Made by a program: the position numbers and the translations under genes
Notes under the pieces: generated by a model
Databases searched by the model: none
What the model saw: the letters and a program-made list of their open reading frames with translations, nothing else
Told to the model about the DNA's origin: nothing
Origin: Talpa occidentalis
Taxonomy: Eukaryota; Chordata; Mammalia; Eulipotyphla; Talpidae
Assembly (NCBI RefSeq): GCF_014898055.3
Contig: NW_023605194.1
Coordinates: 61,419,361 to 61,483,360, forward strand
Length of the DNA: 64,000 bases
Direction of reading: 5' to 3'
Part shown: piece by piece, positions 22,056 through 33,735 of the stretch
How the letters are laid out: each line of letters opens with the position of its first letter
Numbering within the stretch: the stretch's first letter is position 1

Positions 22056-23082
22056 CTTTACAACTACTGATGATCATTAATGCTGATCCTAAGTTATTTC
22101 TCAGGGATAAAACATTTTGAAGATGTTAGACCAGGAAAAGTTCTTAGAAACCATCATCTCTAGTACCTTGATGTCACAGAAGAAGAAAAAGAAGAAACTG
22201 AAATCCGGTGATGCTAAAACAGCAGGACCCACACCTACTGAGGTCATAGAAGTAACAGGTTGACTGCTGTTTGAACAGCTTTGTGACAACTGTCCCAAAT
22301 AAAGACATTTCTTGGTCTTCTAATTTCTCATGAAGATATTTTCTTCTGCGATCAGTTTAGATCCCTCAGTACTCCTGCCCCCACCAGAGCCTGCATTCAT
22401 GGCAGGGCTCCTTCTGACCTCAGAGCCTTTTTTCGTCCTTCCTCCAGCTCATCCAGGAGCAGGGTTTGTTCAACTTCAAAATTAGAGAGGCCACCAAGGA
22501 CCTTGTGATCATGTTATCAAGTTTCCTTCCTTTAGAACAGGCACTAGGACTGTTGCACTGGAGGCCAAGCCAGGCAAATGCCAGGAGGGCAGGATTAGGG
22601 CAGGATCCTGTGTTATTTGCCTCTTGACTTGGTGCTTGGGTCCCCCTAGTCTGCCTTGCTAGCATCCCTTGCTCACAGTGCTTCTGCATAGGACTTCTGC
22701 ACAGCAGCCCTGGCTGTCCTCATGGCACTTGTGCTCAGTATAGCACTTGCCCATGTAGTTTCTAACTTAACAGGGAGAGGGCAACTCACTGGAGACCAAG
22801 TTGATCTCCCTCAGTTTTACTGTCCCCAGTGGGGAAACCAAGAAGAAACCTTCCTGCTGTTCTCCGTCATTGTCCAGCTGAGGTGTAGAACAAAGCAGTC
22901 TTCACTGCATTTGCCCAGTCCCACTCCATGGAAAGGTGCTTCAGCTTTCAAGGACAAAATAATTTCCCAAAAAAGGGAGAAACATTCACCTGTGCAAATG
23001 ATGGGAATCTTATACTTAGTAAGAAAGCAGGGGAACAGTTCAAACTTATCTCCAAATGAAGAAAAGGATAGAAAAAAAAAGT
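22056..23082. other. No feature recognised
   Basis: The ORF at 22722-23126 (134 codons) runs into the next SINE and has no recognisable domain. The minus-strand ORF at 22420-22689 is also unconvincing. Confidence 0.45.
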
Positions 23083-23083
23083 G

Positions 23084-23345
23084 GGGCCTCCCCTGGTGGT
23101 GCAGGTGGTTGAGCGCCGTGCTGTGAAGCTGTCTGCAGCTTCTGCAGTGTGGGTTTGATCCCAGCCGGCAGACGAGGGTCCCACATGGTGGGGCAGATCT
23201 GTCCTGTCTCGCCCGCTGCTCCCCTCAGCAGTGTATTTCAGTCAGTCTGCCTGTTCTGTTCCCCACTCTGTCTCTGGTGAATCCTCTCACCCTGTACCCT
23301 GGTTCTTGTATAAATAAATAAATACATAAATCTTTAAAAAAACAA
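23084..23345 (+). mobile_element. tRNA-derived SINE
   Basis: Starts GGGCCTCCCCTGGTGGTGCA, has a GGGTTTGATCCC B box, and ends TATAAATAAATAAATAC. A-rich target-site duplications ending AAAAAAAGTG flank it at 23071-23083 and about 23344-23354. Confidence 0.88.
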
Positions 23346-23424
23346 AAAAAAGTGAAGAGAAAAGCATGAACCTTAGACAAACATTTTTCAGAGAGACTCT
23401 GGGAAGATGTTTCTGTCAGGTGGG

Positions 23425-23560
23425 ATGTTTTGTTAAAAGATCTCAGAGCTCCACTCTGGACCTACTGAATTGGGCTCTCTGGAGGTAATAATACCAATTT
23501 TTCAAAGATTCTCTGGGTCATTCTGTGCTCACTGAACTTTGAGAATGGTTGCCTTACAAA
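23425..23560 (+). mobile_element. hAT-Charlie-like DNA element fragment
   Basis: The segment from TTGTTAAAAGATCTCAGAGC to CTTTGAGAATGGTTGCC follows the order of a common non-autonomous hAT element ending in a TTTGAGAACCACTG-like terminal repeat. The name is uncertain. Confidence 0.4.
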
Positions 23561-24567
23561 CAAACTTCATGAGGCCTTTTCTGGGGAGTCAATGCAAATG
23601 TCAGCTCTGATTTATAGTGCCCTTCCTAAGGTCTGCATGTACACACTTGCATGTGTGTACACACACAATATTTCATAACCTTCTAATGAGAAGGAGGCTG
23701 GTGGTGTGGAGGCAGGCTAATTTTAATCTTTATGTGTGGTTTTTAAACCTTAAGACCCACCCTCCTCCCTTTGCCTTATCTTTGCATGAAACGTTTCCCC
23801 TTTGGCTTTTCTGGCCACAAGGGAAATTCCCAGGTGCAAGAGCAGTCCTCAGCCCCAGGAAAGACTCTGATGTGGATCTTTGAAGATAGAGGAACTTAAA
23901 TATTAAAGGATCCACCAGGCGCCAATTGACTTGAGTGGGAGTCCCAAAGGGGAATTTGTTTTCAACATAAATACTAATAATACGGTAATTGTGAAGCAAA
24001 TATTTACAGTGTGTTGAGTGCGGGCATCAGCATTCCCCTTTGCTCTCCTGTGAGATGTGGGATCGGGTGAGGCAGGCGAAATATGGAAAAGTGAGGATCT
24101 GGGAAATTTATGCTGGATGCACATTCTTTTGTCTCCTTCATCCCTGACAATTTTTGGTTCCCGGCCTCATCGCCATTAACCCTTTGGTAACAGCCTCCTG
24201 CAAGTGGTCCCACATGCTGGAGAATATAAAACTTAGAATGGATTAGAACTTGGAAAGGAAAAGATTAAAATACTGTATTCATTCCATAAGTGTTGGCCAG
24301 CCAAATATTGCTCAAGTGTTACCCATTCTTAGGATTTAGTTCAAATGCCAGATTCTACATGAAAAACTCACCAAATGGTATTATTAGGCACTACTAGGTT
24401 TTTACTGATTAATATGATATTAATTCTGTAGTAATGGAGAGATTGTATAATTATATAATAAGTTTTTGATGCTAGTAACATTACTATACTAAATAGTAAT
24501 ACCCATAAAATATTACTATTAACTAGTTAAAATAATACTAACTAGATAATAATAGTCTTAACCATAA
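23561..24567. other. No feature recognised
   Basis: Unassigned. The minus-strand ORFs around 23730-24213 overlap each other and look like chance. 24400-24560 is very AT-rich with small internal repeats. Confidence 0.45.
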
Positions 24568-24760
24568 TGACTAGCGTTTACTGAGCAGCTACTAGACATC
24601 ATGCCCAGCCTTCACAAGCACGATGCTTACAACCTTTCTGTCATGTGGATAATCTAGATGCTCTTGCTATGCAGAGAAGGAGATGAAGTTTCTCCCAGCC
24701 AGTATGTAGTGAGACAGCAATTTGAAATGAGTCCATTGGACCCAGAGTCCCAATAGCTGT
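24568..24760 (+). repeat. MIR
   Basis: GTTTACTGAGCAGCTACTAG, AGAGAAGGAGATGAAGTTTC and AGTATGTAGTGAGACAGC keep the MIR order with heavy divergence. Confidence 0.55.
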
Positions 24761-24844
24761 CATTCCTCCTACTCCCCCAGGCCCAGTATAGCTGTGTTTT
24801 GCACTTTGACCAGAACACTTGATCACTCTGCCTCTTCTTATAGT

Positions 24845-24945
24845 GATTTATGAGTTGTCAGCTCCCAGAGGGCAGGATACCATTTATCTCTGAAAGTCCC
24901 AGAACCCTATGCCCTGTGCACATTCAGGTAAGTGCTGCTCAAATG
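24845..24945 (+). mobile_element. L2 3' end
   Basis: TTGTCAGCTCCCAGAGGGCA, GATACCATTTATCTCTG and TGCACATTCAGGTAAGTGCT match the L2 3' terminal block. Confidence 0.6.
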
Positions 24946-25194
24946 CCTGTCCCGATGGGTTAAACTTCCACACTCCCAGCAGGGTGGGCCTACTGGTGAT
25001 AGTGGCAGCCACCTCTCCTGCCTGTGGTTCCAGGATAGAGCTGATCATTTCCAACTTATTTCTAGTGGAAGCAGAAAGTAATTTCAGTATGATTCCCATG
25101 TAACTTTCATCCATCAAGGACCAAGGTGATTATTATTTAAACATCTGCAGTGTCAAGCAGATTGAAATGAGTTTCATTAAACCATTTCGTAATG

Positions 25195-25425
25195 ATAATA
25201 GTGAGAATAGAGGCCACCGAAAGCTTACGATATGTAGAGTACTCCGCTAAACCCTTTGCAAAATGAGTCTTATAACACTTATTACCACTCTTTGAGGTAG
25301 ATTTTATCTTTTCTCTGTAAGTGAAAGTTGAAATATTTGCCCAAAGTCACCCAGTTAGTGAGTCACAGGGTATGGATTTGAAATCCAGTCTGACTCCAAA
25401 GTCTGTGATTTTAATCATTTAATCA
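25195..25425 (+). repeat. MIR
   Basis: TATGTAGAGTACTCCGCTAA, TTTGAGGTAGATTTTATC, GCCCAAAGTCACCCAGTTAG and CCAGTCTGACTCCAAAGTCT are diagnostic in order. Confidence 0.82.
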
Positions 25426-25454
25426 CTATTCTGATCAACCTATTCTTTCCTTCC

Positions 25455-25610
25455 TTCCTCTTTCATTTCTTTCCAAAAATATTTATTGAATGCTTCCTCT
25501 GTATGAGGCCTGAGTTGGGTGACTAAAACAAAGGAGAGAAAACAAGCCACGTCCTTGCCCTAACAGGATATCAGGGTAATCTGAAGATGAAATAAGTGAT
25601 CGTAAAATAT
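25455..25610 (-). mobile_element. L2 3' end, minus strand
   Basis: Reversed L2 tail: AAAAATATTTATTGAATGCT followed by a CCTTGCCCTAACAGGATATC block. Confidence 0.55.
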
Positions 25611-25679
25611 GGTGGAAATGATCTACTGGAATACAAACTACTAGAACAGACTCCTGGGTGTCCTGCTGAGTTCTTAAAG

Positions 25680-25820
25680 TGCAGCTGAATCTTCAAGCAA
25701 CCCTCTGGCTGTATGTTGTAGGTCTATTTGTTTGTGACAATGCTGAGGTAATCAGAACACTCATGCAAGGCCACGTAGACAGCAAGTGACAGGCTGCCGT
25801 TCAAGCTGGTCTATAAAACC
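25680..25820 (+). repeat. MIR fragment
   Basis: TCAAGCAACCCTCTGGCTGT, CATGCAAGGCCACGTAGACA, AGCAAGTGACAGGCTGC and TTCAAGCTGGTCT match the central and 3' MIR. Confidence 0.6.
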
Positions 25821-27769
25821 CAAGGCATGTGCCTTCCTCACGAGACCAAGTCATTCAGGACTGACGTAAAGGAAGCTAAGCTGGAAGGACCGTCTTTCTC
25901 TATGGAGGCCCTGGGTTTTCCACTAAGAAAAGATGGAGTGAAAATGTCTTCTTGCCAAACTAGCTTCCCTCCACATGCTTCAGGGGGGAAAAAATCCAAA
26001 ATCTTGTGTAAGAATTTTGTGAGGGACATGGAAGAAAACTTTAAGATAGACAACCGGCCCTAGATAGCCACTTCAAGTTCTGCTATAATAGAATTTGCTA
26101 GGAAAGTTATTCCTTAGTTCATATTATTTCGATTTTATACTCGCCCTATCTTGAACTACTGGCAAGAATCAGTACTTCATGATCGAGGAATCGAGGACCA
26201 GAACTAAATGCTTAAAGAAATACAAAGATGTCAATATACTTGATCATGGGTGCAAAATCAAGGCGGTGACCCTACCAGGGGGTACTTGGCTCTTATCTGT
26301 TGACTCACTAGAAGCTTCGGGACATTTAACTCAGTCTTGTGAATTAAATAAATTTTTTTTTTTTATAAAATAAATAGAATAGTGCAAAGTCTGCACGGAA
26401 GAATAAACTATCTTGCTGCCTTGAGAATCCCATATATGCTCTAAAAGAGTAGTGGAAGGGGGCTCAGAGGCAATATTCTCTTTGAAGGGCAACTAGAAAA
26501 CTTTCAAATAGCTGAAGATGGTTTTGATAGGCACACAGTGCTGCTCTAACAGTAGCAGTCTCTAACAGAAGTCTGTGCTCATTGATCCAAACCAGCATCA
26601 CAGCTGTAATAAGAGAGAAGTTTTATACCTTCATAGAGCATGGGGCACAGTAGCTGTCCTTGCTCCTTTTGAGTTTTTGAAGTTTAATGCTGTAGTGGTT
26701 TGAGAGGGTCCAGCAAAGCTTTTTCCAACAAAGCTATGCTAATGTCCTCTTCCTCTCACCTGTGTTCTACCCGCCACCCAGTGACATCCTCAATCCCCAG
26801 TGTCTCAGGACGCTTCTCACAACTGCTCCCTGTCTTTTAGTGGTGTCTGATTACATTTTAAAAAACTGTTCTTTAGACATGAGACAACCAATTTCCTGCC
26901 TCATGTGTGCATTTTCAGAACAATGCCAGCGGGGCTAAGAACACTTTTTCTTTGTTGACTACACAAAAATGTTTTTAACATTTGCCCGAGGCTATAGTTT
27001 TATCTGCTCCAGTATATTAAAAACACTGTATTGGGGAGTCTTTGTTAGAGGGAGAGTATTTAATTAGTCAAGGGTTTTTGAAATCATCTTCTTGAGCTTG
27101 GAGATTGTAACGAAGAAAAATGGGCCCCCAACTGGCATTGACCTTAATACCTGAAAGCAAAATTTTAAACAGAAAAGTCTGCTTTGCTTCTGTTTCTTCA
27201 CCTTAACTCCATCCCCTCCACCATTTTCTCATTAGTGTGAGTTTGGCATTTGTTGGTTGATGTTATAGGTTGTTAATGCATCATGCTAATGAATGTCATT
27301 TTTATCTGGCCAGAAATCCAAGCAAATCCAAATTCAGGAGAACTAAGCCATCATTTATTATTTTTCTCAATACTCAATGAAAGTATTCAGACATCCCGAT
27401 ACTTTTAAAAAAGAAGGCATTGATCTTCTGTGTGAGGAAAAGTTGACCCCGAGCAAAACGTAACAGTTTCTTGTGAAAGATGATGTGTTGTGAAAAAGTT
27501 AAGAAAGACTTATTAGCCTTACATGACATAAAATTAGGGTTATGAGAGATCATGCTGTAAGGAAGAGGTTATAGACAGGTGACCCACTGACTAAATGGAG
27601 CCCATAGATGTGTTTTGTTTGGTCCACACAGAACTTTCATGGAATTTAAAGTTACTTTCAGCCTTTTAAAATGAGGAGGAAAAAAATATAGAACATCTTT
27701 ATAACCTCGACTTAGGTAAAAATTTCTTAAATAGGGCATCAAAAGCATCATTTATGAAGGAAGAAACAG
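25821..27769. other. No feature recognised
   Basis: Overlapping plus and minus ORFs at about 25830-26060 look fortuitous. A T/A homopolymer lies near 26350. No repeat family could be named. Confidence 0.45.
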
Positions 27770-28755
27770 GTAAATTGGGCTTTGGCAAAATTAAAAACTT
27801 ATGTTTTTGAAAGATACTTTTGGCAGAATGAAAGCCAAGTTACATGCTGGGAGAAAATATTTGAAAATCAAATATCTCATAAAGCACATGTATGCAGATG
27901 GCAGGAAGCACTCTCACAACTCAGTAATAAGAAAATAAATAAACCAATAAAATGGGTAGAAAATTAAACACGTCACCAAATAAAATATATGGACAGCAAA
28001 TAAATTCATAAAAAGAAACTCAGTTGCATTGGTAATTAGGGGAATTCAGCTAAGACCACAACAAATACCACTGTGCAACTATTAAAATGACTAAAATTAA
28101 AAGGACTGCCCATACCAAGAGTTGACAAGCAAATGGGACACTCAGATATAGTTGGTGGGAATAAAGCAGCCCGGTCATTCTGGAAACAATTTGGTACTTT
28201 CTTAAAAGGCTAAATATTTAGTTATTTTATGATCCAGCCATTTCACTCCTAGGTGTTTATTCAAGACAAACAAAAGCATTTACAGAGAAATAATATAGTA
28301 ATTTTGCTCTAGTAGCCACAAAACCAGAAATGACGCCAATGTCCATTAACAGATGAATGGATAAACAAATGAGTAGCAATAGAATGCTACGCAGAATGAA
28401 CTACCAATACACACAATATGAATGAGTCTAAAAATAGTTATGTTGCTTGCAAAAAAAATCAGACTGAGAAAAGCACACACTATATAATTGTATGTATATA
28501 ATAGTCTAGAAAATTAAAATGGCAGAAAACAGACCTGTGGTTACTTGAGAAAGGGGCTGAGAGAAAAGATGCACTATAAAGGGAAACAAAGAAAATTTGG
28601 CAGTGATAGAAATATTAATACCCATTTTATATTGATTGTGGTTCTGGCTCACAATGAACAGATATATATTTATATATACTCTCATCAAATTGTACACTTT
28701 GAATATGTGCAATTTATTGTGTGTGAGATATATTTCAACAAAACTACTAGAAATA
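27770..28755 (+). mobile_element. Old L1 fragment, 3' part
   Basis: Degraded ORF2 C-terminal DNA. It shows GGAGAAAATATTTGAAAATC and AGTTGGTGGGAATAAAGC, then TGATCCAGCCATTTCACTCC, CAATGTCCATTAACAGATGA, and a 3' UTR ending ATATTTCAACAAAACTACTA. No open frame survives. Confidence 0.75.
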
Positions 28756-28813
28756 CACAGGTTACATCTAAATTTTGGGATGTTGGACTTCTCTTAAAAA
28801 CTCAGGAACTTGG

Positions 28814-29078
28814 GGGCCTCCCTGTGGTGCAAGCGGTTGAGTGCCGCACTGTGAAGCTGTCCTTAGCCTCTGCAGTGCCGGTTTGATCCCCAACAGCTGT
28901 GGAGATACCCACATGGTGGGGCATACCCCTCCTGTCTTGCCCACTGCTCCCCTCAGCATTTCTGTGGGTCTGCCTGTTTTGTTTCCTGCTCTGTCTCTGG
29001 TGAATCCTCTCACCTTCCCGCACATCTGGCCTGTGCCCTGGTTCTTGTATAAAAATAAATAAATCTTATAAAAAACCT
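28814..29078 (+). mobile_element. tRNA-derived SINE
   Basis: Full-length copy with head GGGCCTCCCTGTGGTGCAAG, B-box GGTTTGATCC and tail TATAAAAATAAATAAATC. It faces the minus-strand SINE at 29110 tail to tail. Approximate target-site duplication only. Confidence 0.88.
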
Positions 29079-29109
29079 TAGGGACTCTAGGTATGTATTC
29101 TGCAATCCT

Positions 29110-29377
29110 TTTTAAAATATATTTATTTATTTATGCATACAAGAACTGGGGTACAGGTCAGAGGTGCGGTGGGGTGAGAGGATTCTCCAGAGACAAAGTG
29201 GGGAACAGAACAGGCAGACTGAAATACACTGCTGAGGAGAGCAGTGGGCGAGGCAGGAGAGGTCTGCTGCACCATGTGGGTAGCTCCCAGGGCCAGCTGG
29301 GAATCAAACTCATGCAGCAGAGACTGTGGACAGTTTCACTGTGCTGTGCTTAACCCTTTGCACCATCAGGGACGCTC
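29110..29377 (-). mobile_element. tRNA-derived SINE, minus strand
   Basis: Full-length copy of the TATGCATAAA-tail type. The direct repeat TGCAATCCT (29101-29109 and 29385-29393) is the probable target-site duplication. Confidence 0.88.
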
Positions 29378-30225
29378 CACTAGTTTGCAATCCTGCATGA
29401 CATGAGTGGGCTGGAGAGTCACTGAGCTTTTTTTCCTGTTAAGATCTCTTTTCACATTAATTCTCATATTTAATTTTGTGAGTCATTTACATAACTATAT
29501 ATTTTGGGGGGGTACAATTCACACTTCCATATGTGCACATACTTCACTCACCCTCTCCCAAAACTCCAGTGCTGTTATCCTAATCCCTTTCCTTCTCCAA
29601 CCCCTCCTCCCTCTACCCCATTCCCTCTGGTAACCAGTCTATTTTTCGGTGTCTAAGAATTATTCTTGCTTTGCTTTGTCAGTTTGTTTTCTTTGGTTAT
29701 TTAAATTTCACAAACCATCTGGTAACTGTCTTTCACTTTCTGACTTATTTCACTTAGCATAATCACCTCAAGATCCACCTTGTCCCAAAAGGCACTATTT
29801 ATCTTTTTAAATAGCTGAGTAGTATTCCATTGAGTATATACATACCCCACAATTTCTTTATCCAGTCATCTATTGTTAACCATTTAGGTTGTTTCCATGT
29901 CTTGGCTATTGTGAATAATGCTGCTATGAACATAGAAGTTCATAAATTTTTCATATCAGCATTTTCATATTCTTTGGGTAACTACCTAGCAAAGATATGG
30001 CTGGATCATATGGTATTTCCTTTTTTTTTTTTTTGGAGAAATCTCCATATCAATTTGCATCAAGGCTGCACCAGATTACCTTCACACCAACTGTGGATAG
30101 GTGCTCCTTTTTCTCTTGCCAACATGTGTTGCAACCACTCTTTTTGACATAGGATGTTCTCAGAGGGGTGAAGCTATATCTCATTGTAGTTTTGGTTTGC
30201 ATCTTTCTTATAATAAGTAATGCTG

Positions 30226-30440
30226 GGGGCAGCCACTGCAGCACAGGTTCGATCCCCAGCCAGGGAGCTACCCACATGGTGCAGCAGACCTCTCCTGTCT
30301 CTCCCACTGCTCCCCTCAGCAGTATTTCAGTACATCTGCCTGTTCTGTTCCCCACTCTGTCTGCGGTGAATCCTTTCACCAACCGAATCTCTGGTCTGTT
30401 CCCCAGTCCTTGTATGCATAAATAAATAAATCTTAAAAAT
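30226..30440 (+). mobile_element. tRNA-derived SINE, 5' truncated
   Basis: Starts within the head at GGGGCAGCCACTGCAGCAC, lacking about 55 bases. B box GGTTCGATCCCC and tail TATGCATAAATAAATAAATC are intact. Target-site duplications ATAAGTAATGCTG (30213-30225) and ATAAGTGATGCTG (30441-30453) flank it. Confidence 0.92.
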
Positions 30441-30526
30441 ATAAGTGATGCTGAACATTTTTTCATCTGCCTACAGGCCATATAAATGTGTTCTTTAGAA
30501 AAATGTGGGCCTTTTGCCCATTTTTT

Positions 30527-31861
30527 AAAATTTGACAGCTGCCTATCTATTCAGCTTCTGCTATATGCTCTGAAATCATTAATATACTCCTTCTGTAATA
30601 CCATGATCTTCATTTTCTGAAATAATGTAATCATGAAGTTTTTCAAGCATGTTAATCATATCCCACAAACAGTTCTGGAGGCAAGCTCTGGAAGACCTTT
30701 TATATACCATTGTTATACTTATCAGTTACAGATATGAATAATGAATAATCAGCACTAGGGTTTTTTTAAAAAGTCTTTTATATTTTAAATATTTTCCCTA
30801 CCACCAAACCACCTGTGCCCATACTCCATCTCCCTCCTACCCTTTTGTCTTATTCCCTCTGGTAACCATTGTCTTCTTTTTGCCAAGGTCAGGTTTTATT
30901 CCTTCTAGCCTTTGTTATAAATGTTTTTTCAGTATTTATTCCACAGATAAATGGAACCATCCAATACCTGTATTTCATTTTTTAACTGATTTCACTCAAC
31001 ATAATTACTTCAAGGTCCATCCAGTTTGACCCAAATGCCACTGTTTCATCTTTCTTCACAGCCATATAATACTCTACTGTGTATATTTGTTCCACAATTT
31101 CTCCCTCCATTCATCTGTTGAAGGGCACTTAGCTTGGTTCCATGAATTATAGATTGTGAACAGTGCTGCTCTGTGCAGAGGCCTAGATAAATCTTGTTGT
31201 ATTGGAGTTTTCATATTATTTGGATAAATACCTAATAGAGGTATTGCTGGATCATATAGAATTTCCATCTTCACTGGAAAATATATAGGGGAAAAAGTAT
31301 AGGGGACATGCTACAGGAAACCTACCACAAAGATATATTCGGGACTACAACCCCAATAGCAAGGGAAACAAAAGTCAAAATAAACAAATGGTACTACACC
31401 AAACTTAAAAGCTTTTAGACTTCAAAAGAAACCATCACAAAAACAAAAAGGCAACCTACAGAAGAGAAAAAATATTTGCACACTACACATCTGACAAGGG
31501 GTTACACTCCAAAATCTAAAAGTTCTTATGCAATCCAAAAACAAAGGAAAAAATACCTCAATAAAAAAAATGATCAAAGTACCTTAATAGTGACTTCTCT
31601 AAAGAAGACATTCAGATGGTCCCAGACATACCAAAAAATGCTGAGCATCACTTATTATAAGGGAAATGCAAACTAAAACCACACTGAGATACCAGCTCAC
31701 CCCTGAGAGAATGACCCATACAGAAATGAATGGCATTAACAAGTGTTGACAAGGTTGTGATGAAAAAGGAATTCTCATTCACAGTTGGTGGGAATGCAAG
31801 TTGCTACAGTCCTTGTGGAAACAGTATAGAGATTTCTCAAGAAAATAAAAATGGGACTTGC
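30527..31861 (-). mobile_element. L1 with inverted 5' end (element I), nested in element II
   Basis: 30765-31268 is minus-strand L1 3' UTR and ORF2 end. 31269-31858 is plus-strand ORF2 equivalent to about 39040-39608 of the young L1, ending where the minus piece begins. The TTGCCCATTTTTT direct repeat near 30514-30526 and 31863-31875 is the likely target-site duplication, and element II reads continuously across it. 30527-30765 is not recognisable L1 (see findings). Confidence 0.7.
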
Positions 31862-33072
31862 CCATTTTTTGATTGGTTTGCTTAGATTTTTGTTATTGAA
31901 TTGTGTGGGTTATCTATATATTTTGGAAATTAACCTCTTGTCAGGCATGTGGCTGGTGAAGCAACAATGATCAAAACTATGTGGTAATGGAACAAAACCA
32001 GAAATGCATACCAATAGAATAGAATAGAGAGCCCAGAAATAAATCCACACAAATACAGACAGTTAATCTTTGACAAGGGAACACAACTATACTGTGGAAA
32101 AAGGAAAGTCTCTTTAACAAACGGACCACCACATGCAAAAGAATAAAACTAGATCCTTACTTAACTCCACATACAAAAATTAATTTTAAAAAATTAATTC
32201 AAAATGAGTTAAGACTTGTATATTCAACCTGAAACCATAAATATTTGCAAGAAAACATAGGTGATACGTTGGACATCAGCTGCATGGATGTATTTGGGCA
32301 TACAATTGCAATGGCAAGGGAAACAAAGTAAAAATAAACATGTAGGACTACTTCAAATTAAAAAAAAACTTCTATACTTAAAAAGAAACCATCATAAAAA
32401 CAAAAAGACAAGTTAGAGATGGGAGAAAGTATTTGCACACCTCGCACCACTGCTTTATTTTATAGGGCATCTCTATTCTCACTCAGTGCTGCTTTACTCA
32501 ATGAAGTCACCTGCTTAGATTTTGGAAACATTTGAGTTTATTATCCCTAGCTTTGCCATGCTTCCTGCAAGTATTTAGTTTTCTTTTTTGTATGTGTGTA
32601 TTATTTTTTTCATTGAGGTAACATTTGATATACAATGTTGTGATATATGATTCAGAGGTATAGTTTCACACCTCTTGAGATGTAGGTTACCACACCTCCC
32701 ACCATCAAGATACCCAGAGTCCTTCACCATAGTCCATTGGGTCCCTCTTCCTTTCTTCCCCATCCTTCAGCTTCTCCTCTGGCAACCTCAATTCTACAGT
32801 CAGATTTGGTGAGTTTGTTTTTTTTTTTATCTATTCCTTTATTTCTCTATTTTCCACATGTGAGTTAAATCATACTGCATCTGTCTTTCTCCTTCTGACC
32901 TACTTTGCTTAGCAGTATTCTTTCCAGTTCTATCTCTGTTGTTGCAAATGGCAAGGTTTCATTTTTATACAACTGAATAGTATTCCAGTGTGGATATATA
33001 CACGTGTGTATCTTGTTAAATCCACTCATCTCTTGTTCGGCACTTAGGTGGTTTCTATAACTTTTCTATTAA

Positions 33073-33076
<4 letters not shown>

Positions 33077-33109
<33 letters not shown>
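33077..33109. repeat. (TA)n microsatellite
   Basis: About 16 TA units inside element III next to a SINE. Confidence 0.95.
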
Positions 33110-33111
<2 letters not shown>

Positions 33112-33129
33112 AAAGAAAATAACCATGCA

Positions 33130-33396
33130 GGGCCTCCCTGGTGGCTCAAGGGGTTAAGACACAACCTATGAAGCTTGCCACAGCCACTGCAGTATGAGTT
33201 CGATCCCTGGCCAGGGAGCAACACACATGGCTCAGCAGACTTCTCCTGACTCACCCGCTGCTCCCTCAGCAGTGTATTTCAGTCCATCTGCCTGTTCTGT
33301 TCCCCGCTCTGTCTCTAGTGAACCCTCTCACCTCCCACAACTCTTGCCTATACCCCAGTTCTTATATGTATAAATAAATAAAATCTTAAAAAAAAA
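33130..33396 (+). mobile_element. tRNA-derived SINE
   Basis: Full-length copy of the GGTTAAG/TATGTATAAA type with B box GAGTTCGATCCC. Target-site duplications AACCATGCA at 33121-33129 and about 33397-33405. Confidence 0.92.
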
Positions 33397-33471
33397 AACC
33401 ATGCATGTATACCCCTTTGAATTAGATAGATACCTATGAGTGGAATTGTTGGGTAATAAGGCAGATTTTTT

Positions 33472-33735
33472 TAAAGATTTATTTATTTATTTATACAAGC
33501 ACTGGGTACAGTCAGAAGCGCAGGAGGGTGAGAGAATTCACCAGAGCCAGAGTGGGGAACAGAAAGGGCAGATTGACGAAATACACTGCTGAGGGGAGCA
33601 GTGGGAGCGGCAGGAGAGGTCTGTGCGCCATGTGGGACCCTCACCGGTGGCTGGGGATCACACCATCTGCGCTGCAGAGGCTGCGGGCAGCTTCTCAGCC
33701 CAGCGCTCAACCGCTGCGCCACCAGCGGAGGCCCC
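33472..33735 (-). mobile_element. tRNA-derived SINE, minus strand, young type
   Basis: Full-length copy of the CGCTGGG/GCTCTGGCTCTGG type, reading GGGCCTCCGCTGGTGGCGCA on the minus strand. Target-site duplications AATAAGGCAGATTTTTT (33455-33471) and AATAAGGTAGATATTTT (33736-33752). Confidence 0.93.

Larger units (their letters stand above)
29470..32450 (-). mobile_element. L1 with inverted 5' end (element II), interrupted
   Basis: The minus-strand 3' part covers 29470-30526 and resumes at 31862-31967. The plus-strand 31970-32450 holds the L1 segment that should come next upstream, equivalent to about 38745-39236 of the young L1. That is the layout left by twin priming. Element I (30527-31861) and a SINE (30226-30440) interrupt it. 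All frames are decayed. Confidence 0.75.

Noticed and set aside
22722..23126. 134-codon plus-strand ORF as a possible exon
   Set aside because: Its end lies in a SINE, no domain is recognisable, and composition is like the surroundings.
25827..26063. 78-codon ORF with a lysine-rich end
   Set aside because: A minus-strand ORF covers the same bases; no domain and no coding signature.
28814..29062. SINE heads with B-box GTTCGATCC-like motifs as tRNA genes
   Set aside because: They continue into the SINE body and tail and do not fold into a full cloverleaf by eye; many dispersed copies exist.
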